Source: Zarea fungicola (lineage: Eukaryota > Ascomycota > Sordariomycetes > Hypocreales > Cordycipitaceae). Taken from it: 56,644 nucleotides of DNA. The stretch covers positions 1-56,644 of the forward strand of contig FWCC01000356.1 of the NCBI GenBank assembly GCA_900169235.1, read 5' to 3'. Both the position numbers and the translations under genes were made by a program. Position 1 is the stretch's first letter. Each line of letters starts with the position of its first letter. Positions 10,913-23,053 of this stretch are shown piece after piece. The notes beneath the pieces were generated by a model. It had not been told where the DNA came from and made no database searches. It worked only from the letters and a program-made list of their open reading frames with translations.

Positions 10913-13000
10913 ATGGCTCGTCCGACGAGGCGTGCCGACGAGGCATCGCCGAAGGATGTGCATGACCTAGGTGTTCGTGGCAGGTGAGTTTATTCAATGC
11001 GACGTCGATTATGCCCTGCCGGTAGCAGCGCAGCTAATAGCTATCAGAAAAACTGGAGTGACGCTCCGCGGTCGCGGCCGGCTTGACGAATTTGGCATGC
11101 TGCCTCTGGCCGACATCTCCTCCTCTCCAGTTCCCAATACAGTACAGAATAAGGCACCAATGCCAGATTCAGTACAAGAGCCAGTGGCGGTACCTGCACC
11201 AGCTCCAGAGCCAATACTCCAGGCGACGCCGGATCACAGAGGAAATGACTCTGGCAGTGATGCCATGGACATTCCATCAAGTAAGCCATCTCGGCCGCCA
11301 TGGTCGTTCTCCGAATGCTAACAAGGTCCCAAGGCGCTGGACCTGGACCGCGAACAATCCTCATAAAACGAAGTATCAGCATCGGCCTGCCAAAGAGCCG
11401 ATCCCCAGTCAAGATGCATGCCAAGTCCTTTCGGCCGCCAGCAAAGAGGACCCCCAATCTGTCGCCGCGGCGCATATCCAGCACCCCGACGGATCTATCG
11501 ATGGTCAAGCAGCCGGACTTCGCCAATCTGCCAGCACAGGGTGAAGATTCTAACCACCTTCCGGTTATTAGCGAGCCTCGAAGTGACGACTCCAATAGCA
11601 TTTCAAGCGGAGACAGCCACATGGAGATTAGCGACATGGTGGGACAGTCGAATCAGATGCTGACTAGACCACCTGAACGAACCATTAGGACTGCCAATGA
11701 GTACCAGCCGAGAATTTCACAACAAGAAACGACATTAGTAGGTATGTCGGATAAGGCAAAGGGCAAGCAAAAAGCACCTGCAATCAATCCAATTGCGCAA
11801 GCTTCTCCTAAGCGGCCAGCTTCTGTGCTTCGCTCGCCTTCACCACAGCAGCCGGTGCAAGAACCCGAATCGAGCTTATATGTGCCCTACGATCCCGATC
11901 CATCCCCGTCGCCGGGGCCTGCACAGCCAGATTATTCATCCCCGCCAGAACCAGTGCGCGAGCCATCAATAACAAAACCGTCACCACTATCGAAACCACC
12001 AAAACGAACAACGCCGGTCATTTCAGCCCCACATGCTGCAAAGCGACGAACCCACGACGACGGGGAAGATGCAGGCGGAAACCAGGAAAAGAGGCCGCGA
12101 TGGGCCGAATCTGCAGTATCACGACAAAGCGAACAACCAGTCAAGCGAGGTCGAGGACGGCCTCCAAAGAATGGAATCGCAAAGCGTGGACGTGGGCGGC
12201 CGCGAAAGAGCGACGTGGAATCTGACGGCGAAGAGGGCGAATCATTGATGACGCTGCAGCGAGGACCGCCAATGCCCAAATCACGAGGACTAGTTTCCAT
12301 GCGTCGCGATGCCACTTCAACCACCGCGGGGCGCTCCAGAAGCCGCTCGTACAACGATGCGGATTGGTGGGCCGATATCCAAGGCAGCGAACCAGCCTAT
12401 GAGCCCCAACTACCGCGTGGTCAACGGCTGGGCTCACATGCCGCCGCCACTGCCGCCACCACACAGCGACTACGCCGTCCTGGCTCTGCAATGGTCGATG
12501 AGGATAACGAGCCGGAAGACTGGGAGCTTGAACCAGGCACCGTGACGGGGGAGATTGTGCTCTGGGAGCCAGAGCACGAGGCGCAGCCGCCTGGGCCGGA
12601 CGACCCTGTGCAGGTGACTGACGAGCTCATTGCCACGACAGCCGACGCGATCCAGACGACTGAGATTAGTAACTCGGACGCTCGATACGCCAGGACCCTC
12701 ACGCTGCCTTTCATGGGGGCTGGCATCGTCGACCTGCCCCCAGGCTCGGAAAAGAGACCCAAAAACTCGCGCAAGATGCACCTGGTGTTTTTCGTGCACT
12801 ATGGAAAAGTGACGGTGAGTGTCAACGAGGTTCAGTTTCGCATCTCGGCGGGTGGCATGTGGTTTGTGCCGCGGGGCAACTATTACAACATTGCGAATGA
12901 TTACGATTTTCCAGCCAGAGTGTACTTTGCGCAGGCGTGCGAAGTACTGTCGCCGTCGGCAGACATCGGAGATGTGACGCAGCAGACGATTATTACGTGA
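10913..13000 (+). CDS. MIF2: inner-kinetochore protein Mif2/CENP-C
   Basis: Centromere protein that binds CENP-A nucleosomes and recruits the outer kinetochore. Three exons: 10913-10983, 11048-11280, 11334-13000, giving 656 residues. The N-terminus shows the conserved Mif2 block spanning exons 1-2 (LGVRGRKTGVTLRGRGRLDE). The middle is low-complexity, proline- and serine-rich. Two AT-hooks (KRGRGRPPK and KRGRGRPRK) sit at about residues 371-395. The C-terminal cupin dimerisation domain (about 575-645) is clear: KMHLVFFVHYGKVTV, then GMWFVPRGNYYNIAND. The CENP-C motif is hard to see: the best candidate, GRSRSRSYNDADWW (about 434-447), keeps RS and the paired tryptophans but lacks the usual central residues. 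The short second intron (53 bp) has its branch-like CTAAC very near the acceptor, so that boundary is the least certain. Confidence 0.9.
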
Positions 13001-14659
13001 AATTTTCTTGTTGGCAGACAACGGAGAGACGGATGCTGATGTTGGTATTCTTTGTCACTTTTTACTTCTTTTGTATTTTATTCCTTTTTGGGGCGTATTT
13101 GGATTACATGGGCGCAGGATTTTGCACATCATCGGCGAAGCGTGACCGCCTTACTTGATTATTTAACTCACGATGGATAATGAATAACCCTTGTTTATAT
13201 TCTTCAATTGCATCGTCATGTTCACTGAGTTCACTGATTATGCTATGGCGAGATTGGCCCGGCAAGTCCAGCGGTTAGCTGCGGGCCTGCGTTATGTGAG
13301 AAATTAAAACGTAAATACAAGACAGCAGGGTAACGCGTAGCACATCACTAAGTAGATAGATAATGGGTAGCAACCCTGGGGTTTTCAATGGCGCTCTTTA
13401 GTTTCATGACTCGTTATTCTAGGATGTCTGGTTACAGAAAAAAAATTCAAATGCAGGCAGCCAGGTGCGGCGTCATGTCAGTGGTTGCTAGCATATTATG
13501 TGGTAGTACGACTTGGTAGGTGGGCGCCACGACATGTTGACTCTTTCCGCACATCTTTCTACAGTAATATGATAATTGGCATGCATCTGAGACAGTTACT
13601 CTTTGTGAGTTGTCTTGGTACACCAGATGACAGCCGTACCTGCTGGCTTATACAGAAGCGTTGGCATCAATACATTTCGTGAAGTGAGTTACTCTTGCTC
13701 CGCCATGTGGGCAGAGGTAAGACGTACGTTTCTTGTTATGTTGATGTTTCTTGTTCTTGTTTCATGAAACTTTGAATTCAATCACCCTCCTAATGCTAGC
13801 AGTCGTGCCTTGAACTCTCACAACGTCTCGCCAGTTTCTCCATGACCTTCACTGGTTCTTGGCATCTATACATACTGACTTGTCTCATCATATTCCAGGT
13901 CTGGGTGACAGCCGAACGTACAATTGGAGTCCATAACACTCGTATAAAAGCGGAAAACGACAAAATTATCCATCTCCATTCCTAATAAGTCGGACCAGTG
14001 CTTTCCTACCTTTTGCATAGCCACGGTGTTTACGAGCAGGAGCCGCACCACTGCAATTGAACAAACCAACTGGTTTGAACAAGTGAATCGAGAGATGCGA
14101 TACCTCGGTCGTTAGGAAGAATTTTCCATTGGGTCTATTCCATCTACACACGTGTTTGGGGGCCATGAGCGGCAAATTCTCCAGCTGACAGCTGGTCCCA
14201 GCTGGCTGAGAGCGAGGGAAGACTGTGTAACCTCAAAAGGACGCCTCATTCGGCCACTCAAAGCCCTCTCTCTGTTGCTCCCCCTCCACGCTTGTATGAT
14301 AACAGGAAAAATCACCGCCTCGTGTTTTAAGGATTTTGACGATAAGTAAGTGATATATATGAGAAGATAAATATTCAATTTTACAATTTTTCCAGAGGCT
14401 TCAATTCTATTTTGCTTCACTTCTGTTTACTTCTATCCCCGGCCGCCAGACTGAGAACGAGCAAATACAAACAACCAGCCCGGAATCAACAAGTCTGTGC
14501 ACACGATACTTATAATCTCGGGAGCTTGCTGCTTTTGTTTGTTGCGTTGCTCATTTCTTTCGGAACATATTTGTTTTTATCGTTCAAACAAAACGCTACA
14601 AGATTTCCCGTCCATTCTTCTTCACAATATCTACAAAACTTCTTTTTACAACTTCAATC
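13001..14659. other. intergenic region between MIF2 and the kinase gene
   Basis: About 1.66 kb with no frame I can support as a gene. The last 250 bp before the kinase start are T- and C-rich and read like a fungal promoter and 5-prime leader. No tRNA-like or repeat structure was recognised. Confidence 0.4.
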
Positions 14660-16640
14660 ATGTCTCATGAGCTTTCTGACTCCGGTCAAGCTCCGGCTGT
14701 CATCAGTGTTGATGGAAAAGCAGCTTCAACGCCAATGCCACCTTTTATAAATTTATGGCACAGACGAGGATGTACTAGCGAGCTTGCCGCCCGGCAGGGA
14801 GGCCCCGATTCAGCTCCCAAGGGAACTCATTCCTCAGCATCAGGTGCAGAAGAATCTCAACTCGAAGTGGACAGCTCAGCTCAGCGTTTGAGAGAGGACT
14901 TGGAGCGAGCTCACAGCGAAAGGCTACCTGGAGCACGAATTCTCCTTGTTCGGCCCCCCTCCGCTGTCGACAAGAAGAGGGTATTCGCTCCACAGCTGCA
15001 TCCGGCCCTGTTTGTTAGTGAGACGCGGGACGGCCGGAGCATCATGGGCGTGCTGCAGCATCTCAAAGACGCCGCTTTTACATTCATGGTACCATTTTTG
15101 GCTGATCCTTCGCGCTACTATTTGCGTCCCACCGTAGAGGAGCTCCGCTGCACAATATGCTACAACCCTGTAAGTGACGAGTGTGAATTTTTATGCGTTT
15201 CACACTCTGTTATTGTCATTGGAGAGACCTCCAATATGAGCTTCATCCTCAGACGAGGCCGTATTCAGTCAATGAAGCCGGGAATGTGGAAGATTGCTAT
15301 CCCTACCACTGGCGGCGAAACTCACCCTCGACCCTTGATGGACTTCTTGCTCTTGAAGCGCAAATTTGAAGCTGTCATGGAGCAACCGAATGCTGCGGAG
15401 GGAGTGACTATTTCGGACTCTAACGCAGAAGATGTCGGCATGATGCGTATTTCGTCTTCAAAGGCTGTTTTTGAAGATGCAATTACAGAGTTTCTCGAGG
15501 AGACGCTTAAGAAGCAAGATCTCGGGGCAAAATCTGTCTCTGATGATAAGCCGGCACCTCCAAGCGCTGGTTTTAGCAACTTGCCCGCTGCGGCACAAGT
15601 CGCAGCCAGCGACGATCGCGAGCGATTGGCCGATATAATAGATGGGCAAATTGCTCGTATTGTCACGGCTCCGCTTCCTGGGGCTGAAACTGTCGCAATT
15701 GACAAGAGTGGCAAACAAGTGGGCGATGACTCCTACCGAGTGACGCAGCTTGAGCGTATCGAAAAGAGTCGAAATTCAAGTGTCTTTGTTTGCTTGCATA
15801 GCAAGATTCCCAACACCACTCTCGTTGCCAAAATACTCAATGTGAGGCCCAGGCACATTGCTTCCATCTCTTCGATTGCCCACAGCTGGCAACGCGAGAT
15901 GGAAATGCTACAAAAACTCAGTCACGTACGGCCCTCCCTGCAACTCTCCAGGCCAGCTCTTGACCTCTTCTGAATAACTAACACTTTTATTTTTTATTTT
16001 TTAGCCAAATATTGTGACCATGAAGGCCTTTGACGCCAGATTCTTTGCCATTTACCTGGAGCACCTTCCGGGCTCCCTCTCCGGGCACAACACTCAGCAG
16101 CGTCACTTCTCCCATAACGACGCCGCCATCATCCTACTTGACGTAGCTTCCGCGCTCGCCTACCTTGATACCAAGAGAATTAGCCACAACGACATCAAGC
16201 CGTCCAACATTGCCTATTCTCCCGAGCGCGGCGCCGTCGTGCTCGATTTTGGTCTCGCCACCAACGGACCTACCACGGCGGCCGGCGGCACGGCATGGTA
16301 CGTCGCACCCGAGACCGCCGACCTGGGCGTCCGCGATGGGCCCAGCAACATCTGGTCGCTCGGCGTGACGATGCTGTACGTGCTTGGCCGCATTGACGAG
16401 CCCGAAGTATACGGCCATGCGTGGAATTTCGGCAGAGTGCAGGATCCCAACTCGGACGACCGTGAAGCCATGGAGAATTGGCTGGAGGAGGTGTATTACG
16501 CGCGGGAAGGCCTCGACGTGGACGATCTGGTGCAGGGGCTTGTGTATGATATGCTGGAGAGAGATCCCAAATTTCGGATTACGGCAGAGATTATTGAAGA
16601 GACTCTTCGGTCCGCCAGAAAAGAATATTCGGGAGTCTAG
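14660..16640 (+). CDS. protein kinase-domain protein with long N-terminal region
   Basis: Two exons, 14660-15925 and 16005-16640, 633 residues; the intron splits the kinase domain between LSH and PNIVTMKAF. The kinase core covers roughly residues 360-630: candidate ATP-binding lysine K391 in TTLVAKILN, catalytic loop HNDIKPSN (483-490) where the usual HRD is HND, DFG at 503-505, and TAWYVAPE as the activation-segment end, with the SLGVTMLY helix after it. The catalytic Asp and the DFG Asp are present, so activity is plausible. The first 360 residues match no domain I can name; they include a cysteine-containing stretch (LRCTICYNPVSDECEFLC, about 159-176) and a sequence starting SFILRRGRIQSM. 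The family is typical of filamentous fungi; substrate unknown. Confidence 0.85.
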
Positions 16641-17294
16641 AGCTTCTTTTGTACCCCAAAATGGTGGCCGTCAGTTGCTTTTTCTTACTGTTTGAAAAGG
16701 AGAGAAATCCAAGTGTAATATTCTGTAAATACTTCAAATCATGTAATAGCTAGCTAACTATTGTAGGAAGAAACATATACATGGCTGTTTACCGGAAGTA
16801 CGAGTTCGGCGTTATTTTCCAGGTGTCATTGGGTCCTCATTTTGGTAAGTCGGTGTGAATGGTAGACAGGCAAAGAACGACATAGCAGTCACATGCAGCC
16901 AGTGTAATCTGTAGCCAACCGAAGCGCATCAGATAAGATAACACAACGTAACTATGAGTTTCCAAGTGAAATCGCATTGTTTTTGTCAATTAATGCTACG
17001 AAGTCCCGTGTCAAGAATCAAGCACCGCTCCATAACAGACGAGGTCACGGGTAGTATCCAGCTCGGCGCTCCGTATCGGAGTCTCGGTCGGCAGCAAGTA
17101 TTGGAAACCCTTTTCAGTCCCAATTTACAGAGCGCAGTGCAGCGGTTTACATTTTGTCCTCTTGACTCCTTGGCGAAGCTAGTTTTCTTTTTTTTTCATT
17201 CTTTTTCCCCCCGGTATTGATATTTATTTCTTTACGTATTTCCGGTTCCCTTTCCCTCGGGGCTTCCTTGTTGTCCCTGCATGAGTAATTCGCG
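16641..17294. other. intergenic region upstream of the 2EXR gene
   Basis: A 654 bp stretch holding the kinase 3-prime region and the promoter and leader of the next gene. A T-rich tract (17183-17235) precedes the start. A five-codon upstream frame, ATG at 17281 to TGA at 17296-17298, overlaps the main start codon. Confidence 0.45.
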
Positions 17295-18308
17295 ATGAGC
17301 TTCCTGGAGGGGCAGACTAACAAGCTCCGTGACAGTGGCAACGGGGTCGGTGCGCAGACAGATGAGCCCAAGTTTTGGATAGAGTTTCGCACATTCGATG
17401 ATGGCATGCATACTGCAGCAGGACATTCCAATACCGCACCGCCATCATTTCCACAGTTTACTCGGCTGCCGACAGAGCTTCGTCTCAAGATCTGGGAGTG
17501 CCTGGTGCAGCCACGGATCGTGGTGGCATGCTGCCTTGAGCGAGACGCGCGGCTACCCGAGCGCCGGGCACAACTACGCAATCGAACGGCTACGCAGGAA
17601 GAAGACAATAACAGCTACAAATGCAATGGTACAAGTGGCGGCATGACAAGCAACGGCAGCTGCAGCCCCGTTCTGCTGCGCATCAACCATGAGGCACGCA
17701 GCGTCGGCCTGCGCTTCTACGAACTCACATTTAGCTGGCGCATTTCCAAGCTGCTATCCGACACGCCCGTCTCACAGCCGGCACGCGTATGGTTCAACTT
17801 TGCTCTCGATGGGCTCTACCTGACGGGCGAGCTCGAGGCATTTGACGCTTACGGTTTCAACTCGCCCATGGTATACTTTTTGCGGCCCGAGGACACTGGG
17901 CGGGTGAGGCACGTTGCGTGCGCGTTTGCGGAGCTGGGCTACCCGCAACTCGAGAGTGATCAGATATTCGGCTGCCTGTGGCATGTCGCGGATCGATTCC
18001 GGGCGGCGGAGAGATTGCTTGTAGCGATTTGCCCTGGTGAGGAGGAGGTGGCGCACTGCAAGTTTGGCGGCGCCCGCGCCGTTGGCGACGGTGAAACGGC
18101 GATGGCGCGCAAGAACAATGCGTGTGGGGGTGGCGCCACCGTTCGATTACTCACCGAGGAAGATAACATCATGCAAAAGATCTGGGAGGGCTGGATGGGC
18201 AGCGTCAGAGGCATCGGAAAGCGGGATGATCGATCGCAGCTTGTGGACAAGAAAATGGTGTTGGTGAGGGAGGAGAGTCTCGCCACGGTGATTGCTGGTA
18301 GTGGCTAG
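17295..18308 (+). CDS. 2EXR-domain protein
   Basis: Single exon, 337 residues. The 2EXR signature begins at about residue 52: FPQFTRLPTELRLKIWECLVQPRIV, and its second half PVLLRINHEARSVGLRFYELTF follows at about 125-146, separated by a low-complexity linker (RNRTATQEEDNNSYKCNGTS). The 2EXR family is expanded in filamentous ascomycetes and its function is not established. No signal peptide or membrane segment is seen. The start at 17295 is the first ATG giving the full frame, but it overlaps the stop of a tiny upstream frame. Confidence 0.85.
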   Translation: MSFLEGQTNKLRDSGNGVGAQTDEPKFWIEFRTFDDGMHTAAGHSNTAPPSFPQFTRLPTELRLKIWECLVQPRIVVACCLERDARLPERRAQLRNRTATQEEDNNSYKCNGTSGGMTSNGSCSPVLLRINHEARSVGLRFYELTFSWRISKLLSDTPVSQPARVWFNFALDGLYLTGELEAFDAYGFNSPMVYFLRPEDTGRVRHVACAFAELGYPQLESDQIFGCLWHVADRFRAAERLLVAICPGEEEVAHCKFGGARAVGDGETAMARKNNACGGGATVRLLTEEDNIMQKIWEGWMGSVRGIGKRDDRSQLVDKKMVLVREESLATVIAGSG

Positions 18309-20129
18309 GCTGACATCCTGCAGTGATGTAAGATGCAGTCGAGCCCCTACTTTTTTTTTTGTCTGTATACAGTCAAACGGCGTAGAGCATAGGCATAAAC
18401 ATATATACTTGGGGAAAACCTGCCGTGGGGCCGAACACGATTGCGGACCATTTCGTGCATTATTGTCACGTCGTCATAGCCGGCCTCTCGCAGTAGTAAC
18501 CGCAGCTGCTTACTCTTGCGACGTGAGCTTCTATCATGGCAGGCTGCTGGAATGCAAGCGAAAGCAAGTTGCCAGCCAAAAAAGTATATACAGCCAAGGG
18601 CTGTAACAAGGTTTCAGACCACAGATACTGACTGGTTCGGGCTTGATTTGTGAAACTGAGCTGACATGTTCTGCGAAGGACGCAACGCTACCCAGCACAC
18701 AATGACAACATTTGTCCGCATACTGGGATTCAGACTTTTTACTCTTTGAAAAGTCTCCAATTGAGTCCCCGAATCGCAAACTGCCCCATCCATGGTCGTC
18801 CATGACGACCATCAGACGCAATTGTACACAGGCCGGGCCACAAAATTTTCGTCACTGGCTTGATTCGTTTTCTGATTTGCCCCGCCGCAAAAATGCACAC
18901 GAAGCTGAGGTACCTGGGTAAGCATGGGCCAGGGCAGCAGAACAGCAGCAATGCACTGCCCACAATGTACCACTACGTACCCGTTCTGTACGCCCCACCA
19001 CCCGTCCGCGCCAACCAGGGAGCTCCGTCAGTTGCCTTGCCACCAAAAGCTTCCTTGTATGTGCATATGTGTGCATACCAATATGCGTGTTTTCGTTGGC
19101 ACTAGATCTGACAGAAGAATCTAGTTGGCCAGGAAAATCCAACACCCAATGGAGGGCAGCGATTTTGTTCTCCAGAGGGCGGTGAGGCCCAGCAACCGTC
19201 GAAGCACCTTGTAGCTTGTCGTAGATATTCAATCGGGTTCGCGGAATCAGGCAAGCAGCGGTGCTTGCAACAGAGTTCGATCACGGTCGGAACAGGGAAA
19301 GACCAACCGCGATCAGCTCTAGAAAGACTCGTCTTTTCTAGCTTTACCCAGCTGTTGAAGCTCTGTTAATTTGAATGGCGCAACGGACAACCCTCAGCCA
19401 GCCCACAATGACGCTGGCCTAACAAAACTCGCAAGGTTTGGAGGGGCAAACCGAAAGGTCAAAAGGTGGGGCAGCACAAGTATTGGATACCTCTATTGAC
19501 CGACACTAAACTGCGCGATACGCACAAACCAATGTATCCGGGACCTTGGTCGCTGCCCCGCGATGGAAAAAAGAAGTAGCTCATCGAAAAAGCTGGAGCG
19601 GGGAGCAAGCAAGCAGCAACAGGAAAGTTGTAGAGGCAAACCGAGCTGGCGCCAGGCTAAACGGCGAGGGGAATCAACACGATTGGGCAATTCTCACAAT
19701 CAACAATCAGCTATTCACGTCATTCTAATTTCTTATGCGCAAAGGAATTTGCCCGCCTTTTGTAATAGACTCGGGTGGATTCGTCTGGCGCCATGCAGCT
19801 TCTTCCAGGCAGCCCCAGTGGTCTCCAGCCGTTGCCAGAGGCTTCCACTAGGCCCCTGCAGCACCTCTAGTGGGCTCCGCTGGAAAAGTTTCGAAGCACA
19901 TAGAATTTCCCACTTCTTCGTATTTAGATGCTCTTGGGCAGCCTTCATCCAGCGAATTGATTTTTTTCTCACAACCTTTTTTTCTTCAAAGCATATACCC
20001 CTCAAATACTCTAAGCAAGAGGAACAAGATCAATTCTGATTTTATTCCTCTGATATAAGCACTGCGTGTTTTATCTCCTGATCTCATTTCTCTTCCTTCA
20101 CCCACACATCTCACACAACACCGCACATC
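18309..20129. promoter_or_regulatory. HSP70 upstream region
   Basis: About 1.8 kb without a supportable gene. The proximal part (19980-20129) is T/C-rich, typical of a highly expressed fungal gene. TTC/GAA blocks resembling heat-shock elements occur near 19883-19920 (GGAAAAGTTTCGAAG, TAGAATTTCC, CTTCTTCG), but none fits the nGAAnnTTCn spacing perfectly. An imperfect palindrome, CTAGAAAGAC / GTCTTTTCTAG, sits at 19319-19341. Confidence 0.45.
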
Positions 20130-22055
20130 ATGTCTTCATCCACTGCTGTCGGTATCGACCTGGGTACCACCTACTCTTGCGTTGGTATCTTCCGCGAGGA
20201 TCGCTGCGACATCATCGCCAACGACCAGGGTAACCGTACCACTCCTTCGTTCGTTGCCTTCACCGACACCGAGCGTCTCATTGGTGATGCCGCCAAGAAC
20301 CAGGTCGCCATGAACCCCTACAACACCGTCTTTGACGCCAAGCGTCTCATTGGTCGCAAGTTCCAGGATGCTGAGGTCCAAGCCGACATGAAGCACTTCC
20401 CCTTCAAGATCGTCGACAAGGCTGGCAAGCCCGTCGTCGAGGTTGAGTTCAAGGGTGAGACAAAGAACTTCACTCCCGAAGAGATTTCCTCCATGATCCT
20501 CACCAAGATGCGCGAGACTGCTGAGTCTTACCTCGGCGGCACTGTCAACAACGCCGTCATCACCGTCCCCGCCTACTTCAACGACTCGCAGCGTCAGGCC
20601 ACCAAGGACGCCGGTCTCATTGCCGGTCTCAACGTCCTCCGTATCATCAACGAGCCCACTGCCGCTGCCATTGCCTACGGTCTCGACAAGAAGGTTGCCG
20701 GCGAGCGCAACGTTCTCATCTTCGATCTTGGTGGTGGTACCTTTGATGTCTCTCTCCTCACCATCGAGGAGGGTATCTTCGAGGTCAAGTCTACCGCCGG
20801 TGACACTCACTTGGGTGGTGAAGACTTTGACAACCGTCTCGTTAACCACTTTGTGACTGAGTTCAAACGCAAGCACAAAAAAGATCTAAGCACCAACGCC
20901 CGCGCCATGCGCCGTCTCCGCACCGCTTGTGAGCGTGCAAAGCGTACTCTTTCGTCTTCTGCTCAGACCTCCATTGAGATTGACTCCCTCTTCGAGGGTG
21001 TCGACTTCTACACCTCCATCACCCGCGCCCGTTTCGAGGAGCTTTGCCAGGACCTTTTCCGCTCTACCATCCAGCCCGTCGACCGTGTCCTCGCCGATGC
21101 CAAGATCGACAAGAGCCAGGTCCACGAGATTGTCCTCGTCGGTGGTTCCACTCGTATTCCCCGCATCCAGAAGCTCATTACCGACTACTTCAACGGCAAG
21201 GAGCCCAACAAGTCCATCAACCCCGACGAGGCCGTCGCTTACGGCGCCGCTGTCCAGGCTGCTATCCTGTCTGGTGACACTTCGTCCACCTCCACCAAGG
21301 AGATTCTGCTCCTTGACGTTGCTCCCCTCTCTCTCGGTATTGAGACCGCTGGTGGTATGATGACCAAGCTCATTCCCCGCAACACTACCATTCCCACCAA
21401 GAAGTCCGAGGTCTTCTCTACCTTCTCCGACAACCAGCCCGGTGTTCTTATTCAGGTCTACGAGGGTGAGCGCCAGCGTACCAAGGACAACAACTTGCTC
21501 GGCAAGTTCGAGCTTACCGGCATCCCCCCCGCCCCCCGCGGTGTTCCCCAGATTGAGGTCACCTTCGATCTTGATGCCAACGGTATCATGAACGTCTCTG
21601 CCGTCGAGAAGGGTACCGGCAAGTCCAACAAGATCGTCATCACCAACGACAAGGGCCGTCTCTCCAAGGAGGACATTGAGCGCATGCTTGCTGATGCTGA
21701 GAAGTACAAGGATGAGGATGAGAAGGAGGGTCAGCGTGTCTCTGCCAAGAACGGCCTCGAGTCTTATGCTTACTCTCTCCGCAACACCCTCAGCGACCCC
21801 AAGGTCGAAATCAAGGCTGAGGACAAGGAGAAGCTCACTGCCGAGATTGACAAGATTGTCAGCTGGCTCGACGAGAACCAGCAAGCCACCAAGGAGGAGT
21901 ACGAGGAGCACCAGAAGGAGCTCGAGGCTGTTGCCAACCCCATCATGATGGAATTCTACAGCAAGACTGGTGGTGCCCCACCTGAGGGTCCTGCACAGGC
22001 TGGAGGCCCTCCTAGAAACACGGACGACGGCCCGACCGTCGAGGAGGTTGACTAA
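20130..22055 (+). CDS. hsp70: cytosolic HSP70 chaperone (Ssa type)
   Basis: ATP-dependent chaperone of the cytosol and nucleus, 641 residues, no intron. The nucleotide-binding domain is complete: [12 protein letters not shown] at residues 8-19, [13 protein letters not shown] near 205, and [13 protein letters not shown] near 336. The substrate-binding domain carries the conserved [17 protein letters not shown] linker region, and the protein ends in EEVD, the cytosolic HSP70 tail that binds TPR co-chaperones. Codon use is strongly C-ended, as in highly expressed fungal genes. Long open frames on the opposite strand (20136-20876 and 20886-22178) are by-products of this codon bias. Heat induction is expected from the family but not shown directly. 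Confidence 0.97.
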   Translation: MSSSTAVGIDLGTTYSCVGIFREDRCDIIANDQGNRTTPSFVAFTDTERLIGDAAKNQVAMNPYNTVFDAKRLIGRKFQDAEVQADMKHFPFKIVDKAGKPVVEVEFKGETKNFTPEEISSMILTKMRETAESYLGGTVNNAVITVPAYFNDSQRQATKDAGLIAGLNVLRIINEPTAAAIAYGLDKKVAGERNVLIFDLGGGTFDVSLLTIEEGIFEVKSTAGDTHLGGEDFDNRLVNHFVTEFKRKHKKDLSTNARAMRRLRTACERAKRTLSSSAQTSIEIDSLFEGVDFYTSITRARFEELCQDLFRSTIQPVDRVLADAKIDKSQVHEIVLVGGSTRIPRIQKLITDYFNGKEPNKSINPDEAVAYGAAVQAAILSGDTSSTSTKEILLLDVAPLSLGIETAGGMMTKLIPRNTTIPTKKSEVFSTFSDNQPGVLIQVYEGERQRTKDNNLLGKFELTGIPPAPRGVPQIEVTFDLDANGIMNVSAVEKGTGKSNKIVITNDKGRLSKEDIERMLADAEKYKDEDEKEGQRVSAKNGLESYAYSLRNTLSDPKVEIKAEDKEKLTAEIDKIVSWLDENQQATKEEYEEHQKELEAVANPIMMEFYSKTGGAPPEGPAQAGGPPRNTDDGPTVEEVD

Positions 22056-23053
22056 ATGCTTTGATACCCGAACAAGAAGACATCTAGCTGGGCTTTTAGC
22101 TTGGCACACGTGCACCACCGGGTGGCTCTTCAAGCTGCATACATGCAGGATTCTTTTTTTGTTTTTAGAGTTTGACATTTCTTTGTACTGGCTTCGCTTA
22201 CGGATATGGTCAAGGGACCCAAAAAATGAGTTGGCGATTTGCTCTCAAGATGTATTTTAATGACTGGTAATGAATTCAAATTCCCATTAGATGATCTGTA
22301 TGTATTTCCGCCGTGATGCATGTTGAGACAGGTCGATCCTGGTCGATCCTAATACTGCGACAAACAAAAGCTACCTATAACCGGATTATACGCTTGTGCG
22401 ATGGCCTGCTTGTCTGACAGCTTGCATGTGTGAAGACTTGATTATGTGATGGCTTGATTGTTTGACGGCTCCCATATTGAATACTTCTCTGCCGTGACAG
22501 AATTGTCGGTCGTGTTGGTGGTGATGTTGATGGTGTTTCTGCTGTTTCTGCTGTTTCTGCTATTAAGACCATCGCCAGCAAACCAGTAGTTAAGTGCACC
22601 ACAACAAGCGAAGTCATCCATCACCAGGTGTCAGCCCTCCATCGCCAGAGGCTGATCCATCACCTCCAGCACTGCCATTAGTAAGCACATCGCCAAAACC
22701 CATCGCCAGTAGAAATCTCATCATTAACTATAGAATTGATATGCGTTTCCTACTAGTTTAATAAAAATATTTAGCTTCGTAGGCATAGAATTAATCTTAG
22801 AATTGATAGTCAATTGAGTAAGCCCTGCCTAGCATTCCTCAGGTAGCGAAGTCATGTATGCTTGTTATACAATTTAGTGAAGCTGCTGACGACACTCCGG
22901 CCAATCAGAGGGCCTAAATGCCATGCCACACTAGCCGCCAATTGTTTTTCAGAGCCAAAGCAGGTAACCACACCTACCCGCTCAAGATGGCGAATAAAGT
23001 CGGCCAGATTTCTGCCCGGTTAGAGGTATTTCGCTGATTAGGGCTATATAGGC
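22056..23053. other. intergenic region between HSP70 and the accessory cluster
   Basis: About 1 kb without a supportable gene. It contains a direct repeat GGTCGATCCT twice (near 22332-22351), three tandem GTTTCTGCT units (22535-22561), and a stretch at 22615-22745 rich in CATCGCCAG-like words. One plus frame of that stretch reads proline/serine-rich (PSPEADPSPPALP) but has no start, so it may be a coding relic or chance. Confidence 0.4.
22535..22561 (-). repeat. short 9-bp tandem repeat, three units
   Basis: GTTTCTGCT occurs three times in perfect tandem. Its reverse complement, AGCAGAAAC, is one of the unit variants of the longer 9-bp minisatellite at about 33.6 kb. Confidence 0.8.

Noticed and set aside
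19883..19920. Canonical heat-shock element upstream of HSP70
   Set aside because: TTC and GAA blocks are present but none has the exact alternating spacing, so I list only a resemblance.
20136..22178. Two long minus-strand frames (246 and 430 codons) opposite HSP70
   Set aside because: Antisense frames over HSP70 are a known by-product of its codon bias; the leucine/valine/glycine-rich products show no domain.
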